DNA of 18,348 bases from Christensenella sp. UBA7584 (GTDB taxonomy: Bacteria > Bacillota > Clostridia > Christensenellales > UBA1242). Numbering within the stretch: position 1 is the first letter of the stretch; the number at the start of each line of letters is the position of its first letter. The position numbers were made by a program, and so were the translations under genes. This document shows, one piece after another, positions 8,067-14,835 of the stretch. The stretch is taken from positions 1 to 18,348 of the forward strand of contig DLKQ01000023.1 in NCBI GenBank assembly GCA_002477805.1, written 5' to 3'. The notes under the pieces were generated by a model. It ran no database searches. It was not told where the DNA came from and saw only the letters and a list, made by a program, of their open reading frames with translations.

Positions 8067-8273
8067 ATTTACAAATATAGTATTATCAAACAAAACTGTT
8101 TTTTAATCTTTAAGTTTTTTAATTTTGTGGTTTCGTTGATTACTTATCCCACCCTGTCATCTTTATTTCTTGTTATTTAACTATGAATTATGCGTAAAAT
8201 ATTTTTGTGCGGGAATTTGTAATAAAATTTATGAAAGAGCAAAACAAAAAGTTACCCGACTATTTAAGTTAAC

Positions 8274-8312
8274 AAAAAACATACTAGATATTTAGCGTCT
8301 AATATGTTTTTT
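8274..8312 (-). terminator. Bidirectional terminator at the end of the six-gene operon
   Basis: Positions 8274-8288 pair with 8298-8312 around a 9-nt loop: 15 bp with one mismatch on the plus strand, which is a U-G pair when read as minus-strand RNA. Both arms end in A6/T6 runs, so it can work in both directions. It begins 8 nt after the ddl stop codon. Confidence 0.85.
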
Positions 8313-8320
8313 AAATATTT

Positions 8321-9445
8321 TTACTTTTTAATTTTTTTACTTTTAACACTGTCAAAATTTACTAAAGCTTCTGAACGATAGAGATAAGTCAAATTGTTTT
8401 GTTTTTCTCTTCTCTTTTCACTAAAAGCAATTAATTTGTCAATCAATTTTTCAAAAGATAAATCTTTCCACAAATAATTTGCCATAGAGCCTGGTATACT
8501 ATTTATTTCATTGAGCCAAACTTTTCCTGTTTTATTCTCAACAAAAAAATCCATTCTTACAACCCCCATACACTCGCAGACTTTGAAAGCAGTTTTTGCC
8601 ATATTTTGTATTTTTGATTTTATTTCACTTTCAAGCTTTACATCAACAATTCTTTCTGTATAATTACTATCAATATACTTTTTGTTGAAGTCCAAAATCT
8701 TACTTTTCGCATTTATTTCTTCACAAGCAGACAGTTCAACTTCATTTTCAATACCCATACAAGCGATATTGACTTCTTGAAAATCTTCCAATGCCTGCTC
8801 TACAATTATTTTATAGTCAAAAGACTTCGCAACACAAATTGCTTGTTCAATCTCTTTTACATTAGAGCAACTAGCTACCCCTATACTACTACCAGCTCTT
8901 GCTGGTTTAATCACAACTTTGTTATTGAATTTCTCCTTTATTTCTTTTAATATAGCTTTTGGATTAAGTTCCCACTCACTCGTATAAAAAGAAATAAAAT
9001 CAGGAGTATTAATATCCGCATATTTTAATACACTTTTACACAAAACCTTATCCATAGTTAACGAACTCCCCATAACACCTGCACTTGTGTATGGTATTTC
9101 ACAAAGCTCAAAAAGTCCTTGTATTGTTCCATCTTCACCATTTACTCCGTGAAGAGCTAAAATAACATTACTAATACACACTTTTTTTGTTTTTACAAGT
9201 TTTGAAATAAAAAGCTTTTTACAATGTGGTACAAAATAACATTTATTGAGCCCAGAAGTGTCAAAATTGGAATAAGTCTTTATGTTGAAAAGTTTTTGCC
9301 CTGTCCACCATTCACCATTTCGAGCAATGTAGATTGGAAAAACACAATAATCCTTTTTTAAATGTGACAAAATCTGCAAACCAGTAATGATTGAAATATC
9401 GTGTTCGACAGACTTCCCACCAAAAATAACAACTACATTTTTCAT
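8321..9445 (-). CDS. ddl: D-alanine--D-alanine ligase
   Basis: 374 aa. It makes the D-Ala-D-Ala dipeptide that MurF, encoded upstream, adds to the UDP-MurNAc tripeptide. It has an ATP-grasp fold: FGGKSVEHDIS at the start (E14), HGVNGEDGTIQGLFE (99-113), the KPARAGSSIG loop (180-189), Lys256-Tyr257 in FNKKYID (the Tyr used by D-Ala ligases), metal ligands in MDF and LNEINSIPGS (E313, N315). This supports D-Ala as second substrate over D-Lac; specificity remains inference. An ATG two codons earlier exists, but AAGGAG directly abuts it, whereas it is 6 nt from the chosen ATG at 9445-9443. A Lys-rich tail of about 35 residues extends past the core. It is last in the rsfS operon, 50 nt after the murF-like gene, with a strong terminator behind it. 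Confidence 0.95.
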   Translation of the reverse strand: MKNVVVIFGGKSVEHDISIITGLQILSHLKKDYCVFPIYIARNGEWWTGQKLFNIKTYSNFDTSGLNKCYFVPHCKKLFISKLVKTKKVCISNVILALHGVNGEDGTIQGLFELCEIPYTSAGVMGSSLTMDKVLCKSVLKYADINTPDFISFYTSEWELNPKAILKEIKEKFNNKVVIKPARAGSSIGVASCSNVKEIEQAICVAKSFDYKIIVEQALEDFQEVNIACMGIENEVELSACEEINAKSKILDFNKKYIDSNYTERIVDVKLESEIKSKIQNMAKTAFKVCECMGVVRMDFFVENKTGKVWLNEINSIPGSMANYLWKDLSFEKLIDKLIAFSEKRREKQNNLTYLYRSEALVNFDSVKSKKIKK

Positions 9446-9449
9446 AAAC

Positions 9450-9467
9450 ATCTCCTTGTAAAGAGAT
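9450..9467 (-). promoter_or_regulatory. Possible hairpin masking the ddl ribosome binding site
   Basis: In the mRNA, ATCTCTT (9467-9461) can pair with AAGGAGAT (9457-9450) with one bulged G around a 3-nt loop. The AAGGAG that starts ddl translation lies in the stem. It could lower ddl translation relative to the upstream genes; the helix is short. Confidence 0.25.
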
Positions 9468-9495
9468 ATATGAAATTTGAGTATGTTTTGTTAAA

Positions 9496-11139
9496 TTAGG
9501 TGTAATTGTCAGGCAAATCATTTTCCCAAAGAATTATGTCACCTTTTTGCATAATTTCTTTTAAGATATTTTGACTAGCTAAAACTGTATCAGCCTCATA
9601 GATTTTGGTTTTATCAAATTTTGAATCAATGAGCCCCTGTTTTAAAGATAGCAAGTTAGTTTGATTGATAATAACAACAATATCTGCAACTTTTGAAATT
9701 TTTTCAGCAAATTCATAGTTTGCAAGTCTTTCCATATCACCTAATTCAACAAGCCCAGGTGTTATTACAATTTTTCTACGATTTTTAAACATACTTAAAA
9801 CTTCTAACGCACTTTTACTTCCCTCAATACTTGCATTATAAGTATCATCTAAAATTAACACATCATTAGGTGCACTAATGAGTTGTAGTCTATGCTCCGT
9901 TGGTTTGATTTTTTCTATTCCAGACATAATTTGCTGATCTGAAAGCCCCAATTTTAATGCAACAGGAACACATAACAATATGTTAGTTATATTATGAAGA
10001 CCTAACAACTTCGTTTCACATTTAAAACTTTTTTCTCCCAAATTGAGAGTGAATTTTGTACCATTTTCATTTATTTTAATATCCGAAGCCCAAACATCTG
10101 CTTTTTTCTTTACAGAAATTTTAGCAACCTGACACTGACAATTTTCAGATATTTCTTTCACCGCACTACTATCAAAATTGAAAACACAAAAATCATCTGA
10201 TTTAAGAAAATTTGGGAGTTCTGCCTTTGTTCTCTTCACATTTTCAAACGAACCGAATGTTGCCATATGTTGCTCACCAATTGAAGTTACAATTCCGATT
10301 GTAGGCTCAACAATCTGACATAACTCTTTTATATCCCCCTGCTGTCTGGCGCCCATTTCAGCAATAAGTATTTGATTGACAGGCATAAGATTTTCTAAAA
10401 CAGTTTTCGTTATTCCCATAGGAGTATTGTAATTGAGTGGAGTAGCACACACACTATATTTTTCACTCAAAATTGTATTTAAAGCGTTTTTTACACTTGT
10501 TTTTCCAAAACTGCCAGTAATTCCGATTTTAATAAGATGAGGATAATCTTTGAGCTTTTTCTTTGCTTTCTTTACATATCCCCTATTAATTGATTTTTCT
10601 ATTGGCTTCATCATAAAATGAACAAGCGGAACAGTTAACGGTATAAAAAGTGGAGCCAGGGCAACAGCACCAAACCTAAAAATATCAATGAACATACTTG
10701 AAAGTAAAATCAAAGCAAAAGATATTATGAGATTAATAAAAAATAACAAAGCCATACTTCTTTTCATTCGAGAAGTCATTTTTAGTGGAGTTTTTTTAGG
10801 TGTATCATAAATAACTTTTATAAATATTGAAGAAAACAAAAAATAAAAAATAAGCCCAAAGTAAGAAAAATATTCGCTATATGGATATCCAAACACTCTA
10901 AATATTACATTAGTTGCAATAATACCAGCACAACTAAGTAGAACCAGCATAAAAATTCTTACAACATACTTTGCCCTAGTGTTTTGAAGCCAATCAAAAT
11001 AACCTCTTATGTGATATCCACTAAGCTGAATAATCTGCATAAATTTATAACCTTCAAGACAAAGTATTACAGCGTTTACAACAGATAGAAAAATTCCTAT
11101 AAAAAAATGAAAATTGGTAAAATCAAAAAAATCTATCAT
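9496..11139 (-). CDS. murF: MurF-type Mur ligase with an N-terminal membrane domain
   Basis: 547 aa. The C-terminal 350 residues are a Mur ligase: P-loop GITGSFGKTS (206-215), LNYNTPMGIT (235-244), EMGARQQGDI (261-270), GLHNITNIL (380-388), EHRLQ (415-419) and DDTYNASIEG (431-440), the last close to MurF DDCYNANP. MurF adds D-Ala-D-Ala to UDP-MurNAc-tripeptide. Instead of the usual soluble UDP-binding N-domain there are about 180 residues with four or five membrane helices (roughly 10-31, 59-80, 91-111, 130-154, 158-176), so the enzyme should sit on the inner membrane face. The ATG at 11139 has GGAGGA 5 nt upstream, inside the last codons of the hydrolase gene, and overlaps its stop as ATGA. 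ddl follows, which fits a MurF role. Another amide ligase on wall or lipid precursors is possible. Confidence 0.85.
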   Translation of the reverse strand: MIDFFDFTNFHFFIGIFLSVVNAVILCLEGYKFMQIIQLSGYHIRGYFDWLQNTRAKYVVRIFMLVLLSCAGIIATNVIFRVFGYPYSEYFSYFGLIFYFLFSSIFIKVIYDTPKKTPLKMTSRMKRSMALLFFINLIISFALILLSSMFIDIFRFGAVALAPLFIPLTVPLVHFMMKPIEKSINRGYVKKAKKKLKDYPHLIKIGITGSFGKTSVKNALNTILSEKYSVCATPLNYNTPMGITKTVLENLMPVNQILIAEMGARQQGDIKELCQIVEPTIGIVTSIGEQHMATFGSFENVKRTKAELPNFLKSDDFCVFNFDSSAVKEISENCQCQVAKISVKKKADVWASDIKINENGTKFTLNLGEKSFKCETKLLGLHNITNILLCVPVALKLGLSDQQIMSGIEKIKPTEHRLQLISAPNDVLILDDTYNASIEGSKSALEVLSMFKNRRKIVITPGLVELGDMERLANYEFAEKISKVADIVVIINQTNLLSLKQGLIDSKFDKTKIYEADTVLASQNILKEIMQKGDIILWENDLPDNYT

Positions 11140-11870
11140 AAATTCCTCCAAAAATCAAAACACAATTTATTAAATTTTTGAAAACAGTCTATATGTGAAA
11201 AATGCCCACCATTTAATATTATTAATTTACTACCCTTTATTAGTTTATTTATTTTTTTACCCATACATAATGGTGTATCTTTATCTTTTTTACCCCAAAA
11301 TATCAAAGTTGGAACTTTAATTTTTTCAAAAACACTTTCTAAATTTTCATTAACAACCTTTACCATAATCTGTCTCATATATATATTAGTATTTTTGTAA
11401 TCACTAGAACCAAATTTGTCGAGCACTTTTTCGTTTCTTTTACCACATTCAACTAGTTTTTTTAATTTTTTATATCTTTTAATGCGATACTTTAAAAATA
11501 ACGATTGTTTTTTCACAATTCCTGCACTATCTACTAGAATCAAACTTGTAAATAAACCGGGATATTTTGAACACAAAATTGATGCGATTTTACCACCAAA
11601 AGAATGTCCAACAATACAAATATCTTCTAATTCTAACTTTCTTACTATCTCAAGAACAGCATCGGCATACTCTTCACTACCCCATACCTCTATGGGAGCT
11701 TCACTACTCCCAAATCCCCACAAATCAACGTTTATTATTCTATAATTAGCACTTGCCAACTTTGCAGTCCCCTGAAAATCAAGATGAGAACTTCCCCAAC
11801 CGTGTATAAAAAGTAATGGTTTCCCACAACCTTCCTCCTCAAGATAAGTGAACAAATTTTTAACAATCAT
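11136..11870 (-). CDS. Alpha/beta-fold hydrolase, function unknown
   Basis: 244 aa. An alpha/beta hydrolase fold: LLFIHGWGSS oxyanion region (19-28), DLWGFGSSE, nucleophile elbow GHSFGG (Ser90), acid Asp196 in FWGKKDKDTP and base His223 in GGHFSHI. A Lys-rich cap segment lies between about 120 and 160. No signal peptide or membrane segment, so cytoplasmic. The ATG at 11870 follows GGAG by 7 nt; a TTG one codon earlier is less well spaced. The gene starts 12 nt after tsaB-rimI and overlaps the murF-like gene by 4 nt, with the murF ribosome binding site inside its codons, so the two are likely translated together. A carboxylesterase, thioesterase or amidase acting on wall or lipid intermediates is conceivable but not shown. 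Confidence 0.88.
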   Translation of the reverse strand: MIVKNLFTYLEEEGCGKPLLFIHGWGSSHLDFQGTAKLASANYRIINVDLWGFGSSEAPIEVWGSEEYADAVLEIVRKLELEDICIVGHSFGGKIASILCSKYPGLFTSLILVDSAGIVKKQSLFLKYRIKRYKKLKKLVECGKRNEKVLDKFGSSDYKNTNIYMRQIMVKVVNENLESVFEKIKVPTLIFWGKKDKDTPLCMGKKINKLIKGSKLIILNGGHFSHIDCFQKFNKLCFDFWRNL

Positions 11871-11882
11871 CAATAATCTCCG

Positions 11883-12989
11883 TCACAGAGTTTTTCGCAT
11901 AATAACTCCGTCTTGCCCTTTGTGATAATAACCAGGTCTCTTCCCCACAATAGCAAAACCTTTTTTCTCGTAAAGTAAAATAGCTGGATAATTTTGCAGA
12001 TTAACTTCTAGAACCATACTTTTTACATTGTCTTTTTTTGCAAATTCAAACAAATAATCAAACAGCTTTGATGCAATACCTTTATTTTTATATTTAGGTT
12101 TTACATTTACCCTCAAAATTTCAATCTCATCTATCATCTTCATAAAGGAAACAAAGCCTACTATTTCCTCTCCAATTTTTGCTATTATTGTTAAAAAATC
12201 CGGATTATTAAAACTTTCTTCTATAGATTTTTTAGACCAAGGCAAGTCATCGGTTGGTGCTTGACTTTCTATTTCAAAAATATCTTCTAAAAAAGATTTG
12301 TTAGCAAACTCAATACAAATATTTTGTTTATTGAAAGATACTTGCTCAGCTTGACTATTTCTTAAGTAAACAGGTACAAGTTCATCGTAATTAACAAATT
12401 TTTCTTGTACCACCTCTTGCTCTACTGCCAGCAGTAGTGCTTCTGCGGTTAAATTCGTTTTAAACTCTTCCAAAAAAAAACACTGATATTTTTTTTCATC
12501 ATTGTCATAATATTTTATTTTAATGTCGCCATTAAACTTTTCTTTTGTTTGTTCAAACTGTTTAAAAGTGCAAATTCTTGGTGACGCCAACTCTTCCAAT
12601 ACATTTCCTGCTTTAAAAAGCTGATAATAAAGTAGCCCAGCTCCAGCATTAATTACAGCACAAATCTTTCCACTTTTAAAATCAAAATTATTATATGCAA
12701 GCACCTTAAAAGCGTTCACTTGAACACATTTTTTTCCAAGAGCAAATGCAAACATTTTTGCTACAGAAAGTCCAATTCTAATTCCCGTAAACGAACCCGG
12801 TCCAGTAACAACACCAAATATATCCATTTCATCAAGTTTTGTGTTATTTTTATTTAAAAATTGTTCTAAAAATGGAAAAAAAGTTTCGCTGTGCTTCGAA
12901 AATTCCAACTGAGCAAAAGATTTTTTGCCTTGAGTAGAAATAGCCAACTGTGTACCAACACCTGTTGTATTAAATGCTAAAATATTCAT
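11883..12989 (-). CDS. tsaB: TsaB-RimI fusion: t6A synthesis subunit plus GNAT acetyltransferase
   Basis: 368 aa. Residues 1-215 are TsaB, the ASKHA-fold partner of TsaD in making N6-threonylcarbamoyl-adenosine at tRNA position 37: MNILAFNTTG, GPGSFTGIRIGLS (63-75) and the family tail PVYLR (206-210). Residues 222-368 are a GNAT domain of RimI type: DLPWSKKS (248-255), acetyl-CoA loop KYKNKGIASKLF (299-310) and ENxQN-like LEVNLQNYPAILLYEKKGF, then GYYHKGQDGVIM. RimI acetylates the N-terminus of ribosomal protein S18 in E. coli; in this lineage the target is inferred. The two genes are often neighbours and are fused in some Firmicutes. The ATG at 12989 has GGAGGG 3 nt upstream and overlaps the tsaE stop by ATGA; a TTG at 13004 lies before that site and is rejected. 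tsaD is not in the window. Confidence 0.92.
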   Translation of the reverse strand: MNILAFNTTGVGTQLAISTQGKKSFAQLEFSKHSETFFPFLEQFLNKNNTKLDEMDIFGVVTGPGSFTGIRIGLSVAKMFAFALGKKCVQVNAFKVLAYNNFDFKSGKICAVINAGAGLLYYQLFKAGNVLEELASPRICTFKQFEQTKEKFNGDIKIKYYDNDEKKYQCFFLEEFKTNLTAEALLLAVEQEVVQEKFVNYDELVPVYLRNSQAEQVSFNKQNICIEFANKSFLEDIFEIESQAPTDDLPWSKKSIEESFNNPDFLTIIAKIGEEIVGFVSFMKMIDEIEILRVNVKPKYKNKGIASKLFDYLFEFAKKDNVKSMVLEVNLQNYPAILLYEKKGFAIVGKRPGYYHKGQDGVIMRKTL

Positions 12990-13408
12990 AGTCCCTCCAC
13001 ACAAAATTCCCTAGTATTTTCATCGATAATAGAAATTTGAATTTTTACACAATCCTTTGGCAAAATACCTTTAACTTTTTCAGGCCATTCTACAATTGAT
13101 ACTCCTTTGTCTGAATTTAAAATTTCATCAAAACCAACATCAATCGCCTCATCTTCGTTTTCAAGACGATACATATCAAAATGATTTATTTTGAATTTTC
13201 CTTGATACTCATTTAAAAGTGTAAAAGTGGGACTAGTCACCATAGTATTAACACCTAAAGCTTTTATCAAACTTTTTGAAAAGGTTGTTTTACCAGCACC
13301 TAAATCTCCAACTAACAAAACAACTTTGCCATCACAAAGTTGCTCAGCCACTTTTTTTGCTAATTCTTCAGTTTGTTGTAAACTCTTTGAAATTATTTTA
13401 ACAGACAT
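12986..13408 (-). CDS. tsaE: TsaE, ATPase of tRNA t6A synthesis
   Basis: 140 aa, normal length. It is the P-loop ATPase that binds the TsaB-TsaD complex and is needed for repeated cycles of t6A formation. Visible: Walker A GDLGAGKTT (34-42), the switch-like SPTFTLLNEY (59-68), HFDMYRLE (76-83) and IVEWPEK (105-111). The ATG at 13408 overlaps the rsfS stop by one base (TAATG), with only a weak AAAGG upstream, so its translation probably depends on ribosomes finishing rsfS. tsaB follows with a 4-nt overlap, the classic partner arrangement. Confidence 0.95.
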   Translation of the reverse strand: MSVKIISKSLQQTEELAKKVAEQLCDGKVVLLVGDLGAGKTTFSKSLIKALGVNTMVTSPTFTLLNEYQGKFKINHFDMYRLENEDEAIDVGFDEILNSDKGVSIVEWPEKVKGILPKDCVKIQISIIDENTREFCVEGL

Positions 13409-13899
13409 TAATTATTTTTAACCTTTTTATCTTCTTTTTTATCCTTTACTTTAACCTTTTCCTTGTTTTGCTTAGACTTTTCTTCTTTTTTAATCTTTGC
13501 CTTTTCTTCTAATTTTTCTTCCTTTTCAATTAATTTTTGAATATCTTGCAAGTTGTAGACATTTTTTCCATCATTCCATAATTTGTCAAGGTGATAAAAA
13601 GTTTTAACATCTGGCGTAAAAATATGAACTATTACGAAGTTATAATCAAGAACAATCCATTCTTGAGCACCATCACGCCTTAAATTTCTTATTCCAACTT
13701 TCACCAAATTCTCTTCCACAAAATCTGCAAGAGCTTTTACCAAAGTTGTATTTGAAGCTGTTGCCATCACGAAATAGTCTGCCACACTGCTTAGATGTGC
13801 GACATTATACACTTCAACATTCTCAGCTTTTTTATCATCTAAAATCTTTGCAATTGCAAACGCCAAATCCCTACTTTCATTTTTCTGTAAATCTTTCAT
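13408..13899 (-). CDS. rsfS: RsfS, ribosomal silencing factor, with a long basic tail
   Basis: 163 aa. RsfS binds ribosomal protein uL14 and blocks subunit joining when nutrients are short. Residues 1-117 are the whole family domain: VEVYNVAHLSSVADYFVMAT (29-48), NLRRDGAQEWIVLDY (72-86) and FTPDVKTFYHLDKLW (94-108). The rest, about 45 residues, is an almost pure Lys/Glu stretch (EEKLEEKAKIKKEEKSK and on) that the family does not need; it may add RNA or ribosome affinity or be disordered filler. The ATG has AGAGG 11 nt upstream. It is the first gene of the operon, about 28 nt after the -10 box. obgE, commonly near rsfS in Firmicutes, is one gene away here. Confidence 0.93.
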   Translation of the reverse strand: MKDLQKNESRDLAFAIAKILDDKKAENVEVYNVAHLSSVADYFVMATASNTTLVKALADFVEENLVKVGIRNLRRDGAQEWIVLDYNFVIVHIFTPDVKTFYHLDKLWNDGKNVYNLQDIQKLIEKEEKLEEKAKIKKEEKSKQNKEKVKVKDKKEDKKVKNN

Positions 13900-13926
13900 A
13901 ACACATCTAACCTCTCTTTCACAAAT

Positions 13927-13955
13927 ATTATATCAACACACACAAAAAAAGTCAA
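13927..13955 (-). promoter_or_regulatory. Sigma-A promoter of the rsfS-tsaE-tsaB/rimI-hydrolase-murF-ddl operon
   Basis: Minus strand: TTGACT (13955-13950), 17-nt spacer, TATAAT (13932-13927). Transcription should start about 20 nt before the rsfS ATG. No other good promoter or terminator is seen until the hairpin at 8312-8274, so one mRNA of about 5.6 kb is predicted. Confidence 0.8.
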
Positions 13956-14019
13956 ATTCTTGAAATGGATATTTTAAAAGTTTTTGTTTAATTACTCGCT
14001 AAGCGGAAATACTTTCAGT

Positions 14020-14835
14020 ATGATTAAAATAAAAATCGGAAATGCAATAGACATAGTTTTAACAAGCTGTATATTTTTTGTTTTGTTTTTCGCTTGGATA
14101 AGATTTTACAGTAAAAATGTGTATTTATCTATTTTTTCATCTATTTTTATCACTTTTTTACTTGTTTTCTTTCTATTTTTTTACAAAAGGAAAAAAGACA
14201 CAAAAAAAGAATTAACATTAAAACAAAAAAACCTAGCACTAGATACAGCATTGCAACTAAGATTTTCATCAGCTAAAAGTGTAAGAAGTTACTTCAAAAA
14301 ATTGTTAGAAAATAAATTTAAAACAGAAGAAAAAAAAGATGGGCTCTTAATAACCAAAAACAACAAACTAAACTTTTTTGTCCCTTGCTTTTCAGAAGAA
14401 ATCTTTAAATCTGATGACCTTGCAAGATTATATAGTAAAGCAAAAGAATATAATGCTGACGAAATCACGATTAGCGCTGTAACTTTTGATGACAACTGCA
14501 AAAATCTTTCCAAAGCAATCACAAACATAAAAATCACCCTTCTTGACGCTTTTGAAACCTATACACAACTAATAGAGCCTTCAAATGAACTTCCTGAAAA
14601 AGTTGTCAATACCCAAAAAGCAAAGCTTACTTTTAGACAATTACTATCCTACGCACTAAGCAAAGAGCGAACAAAAAGTTATTTTATGCTTGGAATTGTG
14701 CTTATTATCTCAAGCTTTTTTGTACTCTTTAAAATTTATTATCTTATTTTTGGTAGTATTCTGATGTTAATGGCAGTTTTAACAAGAGTTTTGCCACATA
14801 AACAAAAAAATGCTATTTCTAGCATTCACTTATAA
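14020..14835 (+). CDS. Unrecognised four-helix membrane protein
   Basis: 271 aa from the ATG at 14020; the ribosome binding site is weak (GGAAA, over 10 nt upstream), and the frame can be extended to a TTG at 13984. Two hydrophobic helices at about 9-29 and 33-55 are followed by a Lys-rich soluble part (about 57-215) and two more helices at 221-237 and 239-256. By charge the soluble part should face the cytoplasm. Its middle (ADEITISAVTFDDNCKNL, then ITLLDAFETYTQLIE) has the strand-helix-strand-helix layout seen at the end of Mrr-type nuclease-fold domains, but no catalytic D-ExK set stands out, so I do not call a nuclease. It is divergent from rsfS and ends directly against obgE. I recognise no family. 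Confidence 0.7.
   Translation: MIKIKIGNAIDIVLTSCIFFVLFFAWIRFYSKNVYLSIFSSIFITFLLVFFLFFYKRKKDTKKELTLKQKNLALDTALQLRFSSAKSVRSYFKKLLENKFKTEEKKDGLLITKNNKLNFFVPCFSEEIFKSDDLARLYSKAKEYNADEITISAVTFDDNCKNLSKAITNIKITLLDAFETYTQLIEPSNELPEKVVNTQKAKLTFRQLLSYALSKERTKSYFMLGIVLIISSFFVLFKIYYLIFGSILMLMAVLTRVLPHKQKNAISSIHL
14804..14826 (-). terminator. obgE terminator lying inside the opposing gene
   Basis: Minus strand: AATGCTA (14826-14820), a GAAA tetraloop (14819-14816), TAGCATT (14815-14809), then T (14808-14804). It starts 10 nt after the obgE stop and lies within the last codons of the plus-strand membrane protein gene. On the plus strand the hairpin has no T-tract, so it should act only on obgE. Confidence 0.85.

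Larger units (their letters stand above)
8001..8320. other. Gene-free stretch between convergent genes
   Basis: It holds the HTH-gene terminator near 8037-8066 and the ddl terminator at 8274-8312. Between them (8067-8273) I see only AT-rich sequence and a 13-codon frame (8231-8272) without a good ribosome binding site. Confidence 0.6.

Noticed and set aside
8231..8272. 13-codon plus-strand frame starting ATGAAAGAG
   Set aside because: Very short, no clear ribosome binding site, no known leader-peptide features.
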